Assembly (NCBI GenBank): GCA_039029535.1
Contig: JBCCFW010000161.1
Coordinates: 1 to 18,110 of the forward strand
Reading direction: 5' to 3'
DNA from: JBCCFW01 sp039029535
GTDB taxonomy: Bacteria; Acidobacteriota; JBCCFW01
DNA length: 18,110 bases
This document shows, piece by piece, positions 7,366 to 15,263 of the stretch (within the stretch, counting starts at the first letter, position 1; every line of letters starts with the position of its first letter). The notes under the pieces were generated by a model that saw nothing but the letters and a program-made list of their open reading frames with translations, ran no database searches and was not told where the DNA came from. A program made the position numbers and the translations under genes.

Positions 7366-9618
7366 TCAGTGTCGGACTCGGTAGAAGTACAGCCGCTCCT
7401 CGGTCGCTGTCGAGTCGGTTGCCGTCGAGACCACGCTGCCGGGTCCCAGCGCACGCAACGGGGTCATCGGATCGGTCCCCCGAGTCACCCAAACGGGGAT
7501 CTCGCTCTCAGGCCAGCTCAGGACCGCGTCCCCCTCGTCGGAGCGGTGGACCCGCAGCAGGAGGTCGGAGTCGTCGAGGGTCAGCGTCCAGACGCCGTTG
7601 CCGGTGGGGACCACGTACTCGGTGGCCCCACCGTCGAGCTTGCGCTGTCGCAGCGCATCCGGGTAATGGCCAGTGGAGTTCGCGGGGTTGACGTCCACCG
7701 TCGGCCCGTCCGGCCCGAGGTCCAGCGACGTCCAGGACGCGCCACCGTCGTGGCTGCGCCAGTGCCCCAGCCCCCGAGTCGTCATGACCAGCGCGTCGGG
7801 GAAGCCGGGGTCCGACAGGAGCCCCGTGACGTCCCAGGCAACGTGGCGCTCGTCCGGCAGCCCGACCTCGGCGGGCACCCAGCCCGCCGCCAACGACTCG
7901 TGTCGCCACAGTCGGGGCGCACCGTCCTCCTGCCAGGTCGCGTGGCCGAGCATCCGCTCGCCAGCAACGTGCAGCACGCGAAACTCCGTGGGGCCGCTCA
8001 AGGGTGGTGACTCGGGTCCGGGGCTCCAGGTCTGCCCGTCGTCGTCGCTCGCCGACAGGGTGTTGTCGCTGAAGTCGCGAGCGCGGGTCGAGGCCACCCA
8101 GCGTCCGGAACGCGTGGTGTCGCGGGCGATCCAGTCGATGACTCGGTCCTCTCCGAGGCTTCCACCAGCGGCCCAGGTCAGCCCACCGTCCTCGCTGCGG
8201 TAGGAGCCGGCCAGGACCACTCCGGAGCGTGTCGGATCGAAGGTCACGAGAATCGGCGAACCGGCGGGAATGCCGACGGCCGGACCCGTCCAGCTGTCTC
8301 CCCCATCGGTCGTCCGGTAGAGCTCGGTTGAGTCCGTCAGGGCGAGGAAGGTGTCGGCCTGCGTGGGGTCCGCCACGAGCGCCCCGAACCCAAAGAAACC
8401 CCAAGGGGGTCGCCCTGCGATGGTGAGAGGCTCCCAGGCCCCACCTGCACCCACCCTTCGGTAGAGCTGCATCTGATCCGCGCTCGCCTGGACGTGGGCC
8501 AGGACGACGTCGCGGCTCTCTTCTCCATCCACCGAGCCCGCCGCGACCCGGAGCGCCCGCGCGTGCAGCCCCTGGGCCACGTCCCGCCAGGAGAGACCAT
8601 CGTCGTCGCTCCACCACAGGTGAAGGTTGGTGCCCACCACGACGTGCCCGTCCTCGCCGATCCCCAGGGAACGGACCGGCTGATCGTCTGCCTCGATCGT
8701 CAGCACGCTCTCCCAGGTGTCGCCACCGTCGCGACTGCGATGGACCTGATCAGTGCTGGCCGCGAGGAGGACGTCGGGCTCGGTGGGGTGCGCTGCGAGC
8801 AGTCCGAACGGCTGGGTCTCGGTGTCGACGACGAGCTCCCACGCGCTGCCACCGTCGCGCGATCGGTAGAGGCCCCGGGGAGAGCAGAGGCCCGCGAGCA
8901 GGGCCCAGGCCCCTGCGTCGATCCCCGCCGCTGAGTGGCCCAGTGCCAGGACCGTGCACTCCGTTCCGGTCACCTGCTGCCAGGTCCCCGCGACCGCGTC
9001 CCAGCGAAGGAGCCCCACGCCGGAGCGACCGTGGCCGGCGAGGACCCGGAGTCCCCCGGAAGCATCCGGCGACGCGACCATTCGTTCGACACCGGTCGTG
9101 ATGTCCGGCCAGCCCTCGGCGAACAGCTCCCAGGTCTCCCCGTCATCGGCGCTCCGCCAAGCTCCCGCTCGGTCGCTGGTCAGCAGGAGGTCTCCGGTCA
9201 GGGCGAGCGACCTGACCTCACTCCAGTCGGGCCCCTCAGGCCACCAGCGCTCCCAGTTGCGACCGCGATCGAAACTGCGCTCGAACCAGAGCGGCGGGTT
9301 CTGGGCTCCACCGAGCCGGTAGAGCACGGACGCATCGCCGACGAGGTCGTAGTGCCACTGTGAACGCAGGCCGTGGACGTTCTGCGAGCGCCAGGTCGCT
9401 CCGCCATCCTCGGTGATGAAGGTGCCGCTGCCATCCCGGATGACGACGACCCCGGCGTCACCCGGTAGCGGCACCACGGCGGAGGCGCCGACGAAGCCGC
9501 GTGGCCCGTCCAGCGAGCTCCAGGCGTTGACCTCGGCTCGAACCGGAGCGCATGAGAGCCCGACGGCCAGTGCACAGGCAGGGACCAACGAAAGACGGAT
9601 CGGTCGTGGACGCAGCAT
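7366..9618 (-). CDS. Secreted Asp-box (BNR) double beta-propeller protein, paralogue 5
   Basis: 750 residues, the longest complete member. ATG at 9618 sits behind GGAGGGG. The signal peptide ends near APVRA|EVNAW; GLSC at 20-23 is not a good lipobox because the -3 residue is Gly. Canonical Asp boxes start near residues 69, 115, 156, 253, 295, 337, 436, 475, 524 and 622. Degenerate fourth boxes are at 206 (WDAVAGTW), 388 (RVGAGGAW) and 572 (RHESLAAGW). The Fn3-like tail has AVLSWPESEIPVWVTRG and ends ERLYFYRVRH. The CAP-domain gene ends 89 bases upstream, with a hairpin between them. No leader of the paralogue 1-3 type. Molecular function unknown. Confidence 0.92.
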   Translation of the reverse strand: MLRPRPIRLSLVPACALAVGLSCAPVRAEVNAWSSLDGPRGFVGASAVVPLPGDAGVVVIRDGSGTFITEDGGATWRSQNVHGLRSQWHYDLVGDASVLYRLGGAQNPPLWFERSFDRGRNWERWWPEGPDWSEVRSLALTGDLLLTSDRAGAWRSADDGETWELFAEGWPDITTGVERMVASPDASGGLRVLAGHGRSGVGLLRWDAVAGTWQQVTGTECTVLALGHSAAGIDAGAWALLAGLCSPRGLYRSRDGGSAWELVVDTETQPFGLLAAHPTEPDVLLAASTDQVHRSRDGGDTWESVLTIEADDQPVRSLGIGEDGHVVVGTNLHLWWSDDDGLSWRDVAQGLHARALRVAAGSVDGEESRDVVLAHVQASADQMQLYRRVGAGGAWEPLTIAGRPPWGFFGFGALVADPTQADTFLALTDSTELYRTTDGGDSWTGPAVGIPAGSPILVTFDPTRSGVVLAGSYRSEDGGLTWAAGGSLGEDRVIDWIARDTTRSGRWVASTRARDFSDNTLSASDDDGQTWSPGPESPPLSGPTEFRVLHVAGERMLGHATWQEDGAPRLWRHESLAAGWVPAEVGLPDERHVAWDVTGLLSDPGFPDALVMTTRGLGHWRSHDGGASWTSLDLGPDGPTVDVNPANSTGHYPDALRQRKLDGGATEYVVPTGNGVWTLTLDDSDLLLRVHRSDEGDAVLSWPESEIPVWVTRGTDPMTPLRALGPGSVVSTATDSTATEERLYFYRVRH

Positions 9619-9622
9619 GTCC

Positions 9623-9648
9623 CCTCCAAGAAAAGACGGCGTCGTCTT
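9623..9648 (-). terminator. Hairpin with U-rich tail between CAP gene and paralogue 5
   Basis: In the transcript AAGACG pairs with CGUCUU (plus-strand 9643-9648 and 9633-9638) around ACGC, followed by UUCUU and then the GGAGGGG ribosome-binding site of the next gene. It lies about 60 bases after the CAP stop codon. It could be a weak intrinsic terminator for the upstream genes, an attenuator before paralogue 5, or a leader hairpin. The short stem lowers confidence. Confidence 0.4.
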
Positions 9649-9707
9649 CCAAGATCATCGCTCCGGTGACCGCGATGAGACAAGCGTGGGCCCTGGATGC
9701 GAACGCC

Positions 9708-10568
9708 TCAGCGTCGGGCGTGAACCCTCACCGAAGGCCCCCGGCTGATCCGGTACCGCAGCGGTGACTCGGCGAAGTAGAAGCGGAGCTGATACTCCCC
9801 CGGCTCCTTCACCCCCACCGCGCTCTCCAGGTCCGCCGGGCCGAAGACCACCCGGTCGCTGCGCGGGTCCCAGAGGTCGTAGCGCTCGGGCTCGCCCAGG
9901 CGACCCGGCAGGCCGGTCGCGCGGAGACGCAGCGCCTGCCCCTGCCGGACGTCGTTGGGGATGGGGCGATCGGTCAACGCCACCAGGTCGGCGAAGAGCT
10001 GCACGGCCCGCCACCGCCCGCCCGAGGCGACGACACCCACGCCGAGGTGGGTGGCCCCCGGTCGCAGGACGTTGGCCCGATGCCCGGGGCTGTCCATCCA
10101 GCCGGCGAGACTCTCCCGGGCGAGATCCTCCTGAGCGGCGACGTCCATGATCATGAACCAGCCGTCGCGCATCCAGAGGTTCTCGCCGACCTCACCGATG
10201 AGCCGCCGGTGCCAGCGAGCGACGCGGTCGGCAGCCCCCTCCCCCTCCGGGCTGACGTGCTCGAAGAAGTTGCGCTCGAGCATGTCCGAGGCGTGGAGCA
10301 GGGCGATGGTGGTGAGACCCTGCTCGGGGCGCACCGGTCCGAGACCGTGTCGGGCCCGCACCTCGTTGGTGAGCACGTGGATGCGCTCGGCCGCGACCTG
10401 GAGCCGGATGAGCTCGGTCGGGATCTCGTGGAAGTCGTGGGCGGGGACCGGGTCGTCTTCCTCGGCACCGACCGACGCGACGGGGAGCAGGGACACGACG
10501 AGCACGACGATCAGCCAGGCCGAGTCAACCCCCGCTCTCCGAATCCCGTGCTGTCGGCTCGTCACCAT
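9708..10568 (-). CDS. Secreted CAP-domain (SCP/YkwD-like) protein
   Basis: 286 residues, ATG at 10568 with GAGGAG upstream. A hydrophobic segment at 17-35 ends in SVGAEE and acts as signal peptide or anchor. The CAP domain covers about 60-200. It shows HASDMLERNFFEHVSPEGEG (92-111), GENLW (128-132) and WMDSPGHRANVL (157-168), then THLGVGV; His92, His104, Glu129 and His163 are the likely cavity residues. After it comes a beta-rich stretch of about 85 residues (202-286) I cannot assign. Bacterial CAP proteins are exported and mostly of unproven biochemical role; proteolysis, lipid binding and adhesion have all been proposed for the superfamily. The gene lies 46 bases after the stop of the cytochrome fusion gene, so the two are probably co-transcribed. 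Confidence 0.9.
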   Translation of the reverse strand: MVTSRQHGIRRAGVDSAWLIVVLVVSLLPVASVGAEEDDPVPAHDFHEIPTELIRLQVAAERIHVLTNEVRARHGLGPVRPEQGLTTIALLHASDMLERNFFEHVSPEGEGAADRVARWHRRLIGEVGENLWMRDGWFMIMDVAAQEDLARESLAGWMDSPGHRANVLRPGATHLGVGVVASGGRWRAVQLFADLVALTDRPIPNDVRQGQALRLRATGLPGRLGEPERYDLWDPRSDRVVFGPADLESAVGVKEPGEYQLRFYFAESPLRYRISRGPSVRVHARR

Positions 10569-10578
10569 CGAAGCTCCT

Positions 10579-10596
10579 CACCCGAGGCTGCGGGTG
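10579..10596 (-). promoter_or_regulatory. Hairpin abutting the CAP gene ribosome-binding site
   Basis: CACCCG pairs with CGGGUG around CAGCCU in the transcript, and the AGGAG of the CAP gene follows at once. It fills much of the 46-base gap between the two genes. There is no U-tract, so a terminator is unlikely; it could affect translation. Confidence 0.3.
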
Positions 10597-10614
10597 CGCG
10601 GCCACCGTACACGA

Positions 10615-13600
10615 CTACGGGCAGGCCCCTGCCGCTCCGGCCAGGAGGCCATCTCGCGGGCTCGTCACGGAGCCGCTGTCCCAGCTCCCGACCGCACCGG
10701 CCGACTGCGGTCGGACGAGATACCACTGCCACGACTCACCTCCCGGCAGCGCCGCCGTGGTGAGCAGCCCGTCATCGACGAGACAGTCGGTGAGGGCGGC
10801 CGCGAGGTCGCGGCTCGAGCGAAGCAGGCGGAGATCGCCGGCGACCACGTCGTAGCTGGTCGCGCCGGGCACCGGGTTCCAGGTGAGCTCGGACGAGGTC
10901 ACCCGGAGGTCGACGTGACCGAGGCCGGGCACGGCGTTCTCCGGACGACCGTCGAGCTGGAGCATGTAGGCGACCATCTGCTCGAGCTCGCCGGGTCGGA
11001 GACCCGCCATGAACGGTGCGTGGGAGTGGAACACGTCCTGCCTGGTGCTCACGACGATCTCGTCGAGACCGAGCCCGCCGGTCACGACGACGATCTCCAA
11101 CGTGTTCATGGTGTCCTGGATGAGCGGCAGGTCGGGAACGTGGACCCGCTCCCACACCGTCTGCCGCCAGCCCGGGTCGTTGTCGGTGCGCGGCACGAGC
11201 ACGCGAATCGGCGTGCCACCGTTCACGATGACGTCGATCTCCGCATTGCGACCGCTGCTGGTGCGCAGCTCCAGCCGTCCCTCGCCCGGCACGCTCGGGG
11301 GACCACCGTCCACCTCGAAGGTGAGCCGGGTGCCGGTGTCCATCTCGACGAACGCCGCGCCGTGCACGGTGTCGTCCTGGTTGAGGTTCACGTAGTTGTC
11401 GACGACGTAGGCACCGTCGGCGACCACGCCCCCCTCCGCCGGATACACGGTGCCTCCGGCGAGCTCGAGGCTCTCCTGCACCGTGGCGGCCGAGCCGTCG
11501 TGGATGAACGGAGCCCCGTCCCACAGGCCGTGGAGCGTCGGCACGTCGATGCCAGTGAGCTCCTCGCCCAGCCGCAGCCCCGAGGTCGTCCGGATGTGGG
11601 AGCCGACCAAGCTCAGCGTGGGGAGCCCCCGGGTGCTGTCGGTGAAGCGCGGGCGGGCGTGACAGGAGCCGCAGGTGCGGACGTCGAAGGACGCGTCGCG
11701 TCCGGCGATCGCGTCGGCGGTGAGCGTCCCGTCGGGGTTGCGATGCGGGCTCTTGGGCACGCTCTCGAGATCGAGCGAGGTGAGGTAGGCGGCCAGGGCA
11801 TCGAGCTCCGGTGAGAGCCCTTCCTTGGGTGCACCCAGGGGATCGCGGGTGCTCTCCCAGTCCTCGTCGCTCAAGAACCCGCTGCCGCCAAAGGCGCCAC
11901 GGATGTCGGCCTCGAAGTCCTGGATTTCGTCGAAGTTCGCCGACCAGTGGACGTTGCCGTGCTCCATGCCCCCGCGTCCCCGCAGGTCGACGGTGTTGCG
12001 CAGGCCTTCGCCGCGGCCGGTGAAGTCCCAGGTCCGACCATCGTGGCCGCCGTCGGGGTGGCAGCTCGCGCAGCTGATGTAGCCCTCCGAGCTCATCCGC
12101 GGATCGGAGGCGTGGTGGAAGATGCGCTTGCCGAGGAGGACGTCGGGCGCGAGGGTCTCGCTCGTCACCGTCGACACCGTGGCCGAGGCCACCGTCTTGT
12201 CGCCGATGCGGAACAGGGCGTCGGTCTCCAGCACCGTGACGCTGCGACCGGTGAAGTTCTTGACGAAGGTCCGGTTGGTGACCGGATCGAAGCAGACGCC
12301 CATGGGCGCGCCGCCGACCTGGATCCGGGTGACCAAGCTGCCGAGCCCCGAGCTGGCGTCCACCCGGAGCGCGTCGAGCACGACGACCTCGTCGTTGCCC
12401 TGGAGAGCGACGAACAGGTAGTCACCCAGCGGCGAGTACCCGACCGCGCTGGCCACGTCGCTGTTGTCGAGGTCGATGGCCGAGGCCACGCCGCCCGTCT
12501 CGAGGTCGAGCTGGACCATGACGCTGCGGACGGTGTTGTCCTGGTCGAGGTCGTCGCGGAAGAGCGGCCCCCGCTCGCTGTTGGGCTTGTTGCCCACCAC
12601 CCAGGCCCGACGCCCGTCGGGCGAGATCGCCACCCCGCCGAGCTGGTTGGCCACGCCCTTGCCGGAGGCGGTCGTGTCGCGGTTCGCGTCGCCACCGAAC
12701 TTGTTCAGACGATGGGTTCGCGCCAGGACACCAGCGGTCGGATCGACCTCCCAAACCTCGCCGTGATGCTCGGCCGCGAGGAAACGCGTGGTCAGCACCC
12801 GCGTCCCGTCGCCGGTGACCGCCACGGCCCGCGCTCGGGGACCGAGGGGCACGCGCCCGGTCTCCGTCCGCGTCGCGACGTCGAAGCTCACGAGCTCACC
12901 GGGCCCCTGCATGGCCACGTGGAGGGTGGTCCCGTCCGGGCTGACCGCCAGCCCCACCGGAGCATCGCCATAGGGCAGTGGCAGCACCTGCTCGAGCGCG
13001 CCGCCGACACCGTGGACCGCCAGGGCGTCACCATGACGGCAGGCCACCCAGGTCTCGTCACCGACCAGCACCAGGCTGCGGGGGTCGTCGCAGGTGGGCT
13101 CCTCGGCGAGCACGCCGAGCGTGTCCGCGTCGAGCACGGTGAGGCTGTCGTTGTCAGGGTTGACCACCGCCACCCGTCGTCCGGCCGGGTCGCAGGCGAT
13201 GGGGCTGCTGCGCGTAGGCTGCGGCAGGGGCAGGGGCGCGACGACGGTGACGGTCACCTTCCCCGAGGCGATGGCGCCCGCGGGGTCGCGGACCTGCACG
13301 GTGGCCTCGTAGTGGCCGGGCTCGGCGTAGACGTGGTCCAGGACGTCGGCCCCCGACCAGGGGCTGCGGTCCGTGCCGTCGCCGGGATCGAAGCGATACT
13401 CGAGGCTCTCCCCCTCCGGATCGGTGGCGGTGGCGAGCAGGGTGACCGACTCGGCCGGTCGCGCGGGGTAAGCGGAGGCACGAAGGCTCACGACCTCTGG
13501 CGGCGCATTGCCCGCCACGGCCCCACCGGTCGAGAAGGTGAAGGAGTGTCCGACCATCCCGTTGCCGGCCGCGTCCTTGATGCCGCCCTCGGGCAGGACG

Positions 13601-14943
13601 ACCTCGTAGGTCGTGTCGGGAAGCAGCGGCTCGTCCGGCTGGAAGGTCAGCACGTCGTCGAACGAGAAGATCAAGCTCCCCTCCACGGGGTCCCCACCGA
13701 GCGGCCGGACGAGGAAGCTCTCGCCATTGACGATCGTGAAGGTCTCCAGGGTCTCGTGGATGAGCAGGCTGATCGGCGCACCGACGGGGTAGTTGGTCCT
13801 CCCCTCCTGCGGCACGTGGTAGCCCACCATCGGCCCGGTGGTGTCGGGATCGGCCTGGTGCGCCCACACGGCCATGCCCTGGTTCGGCGTGATGCCGCCC
13901 GTGATGACGAGGTTGCCCAGCGGGAGCGCGAACTGGCTCGTGTCGACTCCGACGCCACCATCGTTGGTGCGGGTGACGTTGGCCCCGTCGAGGAAGAGGA
14001 TCGACTCGAGGCTGCGCATGTCGACGACGTGATCGCCGACGAAGGCGCGGTGGTCCTGGAACTGGAGGTACATCGCCTCCGCGCCCGGCAGGGGCAGGTC
14101 GCCCACGAACTGGAGGTCGGCCGGGTCGGTCGCGTCGACCACGCGCAGGCCGTTGCCGCCGGTGCGGTATGGGAAGACCACGTAGAGCCGGCCATCGCCG
14201 CTGCCCCAGATCTCGGGCCAGTAGCCACCGGCGCCACCGGTGGTGAGCACGTCGAGCAGCACGGGATTGCGGGGGTCGGACACGTCGTAGGTCGCCACGC
14301 CCGTCCGGCTCTGATCGGAGGCGAAGATGAGCAGGTCACCGAGGAGGAAGGGGTGACCGATGACGCCGGTCATCCCGAGGTGATCCCACTCGGCGAGCCG
14401 CTCGCCGCGCAGCTCGATGAAGGCGTTGCCCTCGATCTCGTTGTAGACCCACCAGGTGTCCCCGACGTACCAGGGCGTGAAGAGGATGCCCCTCACGCCG
14501 GCCCCGATGAGCCCGGGGAAGGTCGTCCGCTCGATGGTCGAGGAGCCTGGGCTCCGGAAGGACCAGGGCGCCTCTGGGGGCCAGTTGGCGCCGAGGACCA
14601 GGTACTCGCCGCTCTTGAAGTAGCCGTGGGCGTTGACCGGGTGCGGGGTCACTCCCCAGGTGGCGAGCTCGACGGGGTCGCGCGGGTTGGCCAGGTCCCA
14701 GGTGCGGACCTGGTAGTCGGAGTCCGGCCCACTGCTCGGCACCTCCGGGATCGTGAAGAGGACCCCGTCGTGGTACGCGATGATGGCGGTCCGACCCTGC
14801 TCGGGCGCGTTCAGGCCCGACAGCAGCTCCCCGGGAGTCTGAGGGACGTTGGGGAAGCCCGGCGTGACGGGTGGGAGTCCTCCGGCGATGGCGACGGAGG
14901 CGAGCAGGAGCGAAGCGAGAGCGGCGAGCGAGGGACGTCGCAT
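10615..14943 (-). CDS. Secreted composite protein: beta-propellers, Ig/PKD, di-heme peroxidase-like module, Fn3 tail
   Basis: 1442 residues, ATG at 14943 behind GGAGG; the signal peptide ends near SVAIAGG. Domains by eye: LVIVD-like propeller about 50-365; SbsA/Big_5-type Ig about 370-475; PKD about 484-570 (FDPGDGT at 518); YVTN-like propeller about 580-930; di-heme cytochrome c peroxidase (MauG-like) module from about 935 with haem motifs C958-A-S-C-H962 and C1091-G-S-C-H1095 and LWDGAPFIHDGSA (His1148). A beta-rich segment about 1170-1300 with INTL- and LDEIVVS-like features resembles a CBM6/35 galactose-binding module. The haem domain then resumes (HSHAPFM, 1306-1312, to YMLQLDG). An Fn3-like tail begins near 1355. 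It probably acts in the periplasm or at the surface in electron transfer or peroxidation; the substrate is unknown. The cytochrome motifs require c-type haem attachment after export. The CAP gene follows 46 bases on. Confidence 0.9.
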   Translation of the reverse strand: MRRPSLAALASLLLASVAIAGGLPPVTPGFPNVPQTPGELLSGLNAPEQGRTAIIAYHDGVLFTIPEVPSSGPDSDYQVRTWDLANPRDPVELATWGVTPHPVNAHGYFKSGEYLVLGANWPPEAPWSFRSPGSSTIERTTFPGLIGAGVRGILFTPWYVGDTWWVYNEIEGNAFIELRGERLAEWDHLGMTGVIGHPFLLGDLLIFASDQSRTGVATYDVSDPRNPVLLDVLTTGGAGGYWPEIWGSGDGRLYVVFPYRTGGNGLRVVDATDPADLQFVGDLPLPGAEAMYLQFQDHRAFVGDHVVDMRSLESILFLDGANVTRTNDGGVGVDTSQFALPLGNLVITGGITPNQGMAVWAHQADPDTTGPMVGYHVPQEGRTNYPVGAPISLLIHETLETFTIVNGESFLVRPLGGDPVEGSLIFSFDDVLTFQPDEPLLPDTTYEVVLPEGGIKDAAGNGMVGHSFTFSTGGAVAGNAPPEVVSLRASAYPARPAESVTLLATATDPEGESLEYRFDPGDGTDRSPWSGADVLDHVYAEPGHYEATVQVRDPAGAIASGKVTVTVVAPLPLPQPTRSSPIACDPAGRRVAVVNPDNDSLTVLDADTLGVLAEEPTCDDPRSLVLVGDETWVACRHGDALAVHGVGGALEQVLPLPYGDAPVGLAVSPDGTTLHVAMQGPGELVSFDVATRTETGRVPLGPRARAVAVTGDGTRVLTTRFLAAEHHGEVWEVDPTAGVLARTHRLNKFGGDANRDTTASGKGVANQLGGVAISPDGRRAWVVGNKPNSERGPLFRDDLDQDNTVRSVMVQLDLETGGVASAIDLDNSDVASAVGYSPLGDYLFVALQGNDEVVVLDALRVDASSGLGSLVTRIQVGGAPMGVCFDPVTNRTFVKNFTGRSVTVLETDALFRIGDKTVASATVSTVTSETLAPDVLLGKRIFHHASDPRMSSEGYISCASCHPDGGHDGRTWDFTGRGEGLRNTVDLRGRGGMEHGNVHWSANFDEIQDFEADIRGAFGGSGFLSDEDWESTRDPLGAPKEGLSPELDALAAYLTSLDLESVPKSPHRNPDGTLTADAIAGRDASFDVRTCGSCHARPRFTDSTRGLPTLSLVGSHIRTTSGLRLGEELTGIDVPTLHGLWDGAPFIHDGSAATVQESLELAGGTVYPAEGGVVADGAYVVDNYVNLNQDDTVHGAAFVEMDTGTRLTFEVDGGPPSVPGEGRLELRTSSGRNAEIDVIVNGGTPIRVLVPRTDNDPGWRQTVWERVHVPDLPLIQDTMNTLEIVVVTGGLGLDEIVVSTRQDVFHSHAPFMAGLRPGELEQMVAYMLQLDGRPENAVPGLGHVDLRVTSSELTWNPVPGATSYDVVAGDLRLLRSSRDLAAALTDCLVDDGLLTTAALPGGESWQWYLVRPQSAGAVGSWDSGSVTSPRDGLLAGAAGACP

Positions 14944-15046
14944 CGGAGCCTCCGAGGCAGCGCCGATCGCGAGAGGCAGTCGGCCCTACCCACCCCTGTC
15001 CACCGGAAGCCCGTTCCTGACACGCCCGGTGGTCGGGTGCGGAAGA

Positions 15047-15075
15047 AATCTAGCTCAGGCTCGGAGAGCTGGACA
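15047..15075 (-). promoter_or_regulatory. Weak promoter candidate for the cytochrome fusion gene
   Basis: TAGATT (plus-strand 15047-15052) matches four of six bases of a -10 box and lies in the only AT-rich island of the region. TGTCCA (15070-15075) is a poor -35 at a 17-base spacing. It would give a leader of about 97 bases containing the CCACCGG stem. Confidence 0.28.
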
Positions 15076-15197
15076 GGAGAAGACGCTCAGGACGTTCCGT
15101 CAGAAACACGCGACAGAGAGCCGGATGACCCCTACCCGAGCGTTAGTCCGAAGGATCGGGGGCTCGGGTGCGTCAGGCGTGGCTCGCGTCCCCCGCA

Positions 15198-15215
15198 GCA
15201 AGGGTGGACCCTTGC
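15198..15215 (-). terminator. Perfect hairpin downstream of the PRC-barrel gene
   Basis: GCAAGGGT and ACCCTTGC pair perfectly over eight bases with a two-base loop (seven pairs with a four-base loop is more realistic), about 50 bases after the stop codon at 15264. There is no U-tract, so it may be a 3'-end-stabilising hairpin or an operator rather than an intrinsic terminator. Confidence 0.3.
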
Positions 15216-15263
15216 GAGGAGGCGCGGGCCGCGAATGACGTGCCCGAGCCTCCGAGGCAAGGA

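Larger units (their letters stand above)
1..9618 (-). repeat. Tandem family of at least five Asp-box propeller paralogues
   Basis: One partial and four complete genes of 724-750 codons lie head to tail on the minus strand, separated by 115-158 bases, with no unrelated gene between them. All share the signal peptide, the 13-box pattern and the Fn3-like tail. Divergence by eye is large, so the duplications are old rather than recent. Leader similarity groups paralogues 1-3; 4 and 5 are more distant. The array continues past the left edge. Confidence 0.88.
14944..15263. other. Intergenic region between PRC-barrel and cytochrome genes
   Basis: Three hundred and twenty bases without a gene I can support. 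It holds the GGAGG of the cytochrome gene inside a small palindrome GCCTCGGAGGC (14948-14958). The 14-base sequence GAGCCTCCGAGGCA occurs twice, at 14946 and 15246, exactly 300 bases apart. A stem CCACCGG/CCGGTGG lies at 15000-15006 and 15026-15032. A second stem ACCCGAGC/GCTCGGGT lies at 15134-15141 and 15162-15169, enclosing a smaller CCGA/TCGG hairpin. A third hairpin is at 15198-15215. A weak promoter candidate is at 15047-15075. Confidence 0.6.

Noticed and set aside
7251..7454. 68-residue N-terminal extension of paralogue 4
   Set aside because: Not hydrophobic, overlaps the end of the neighbouring gene, and would hide a perfect signal peptide that starts at 7250 behind its own ribosome-binding site.
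369..9618. Annotation of the propellers as sialidases
   Set aside because: Asp boxes alone do not show sialidase activity; I see no RIP motif or clear arginine triad, and the box count and length fit double propellers better.
1..9618. Phase-variable or recombining repeat cassette
   Set aside because: No long identical stretches, recombinase gene or simple-sequence tracts were found; the copies are too diverged for frequent exchange.
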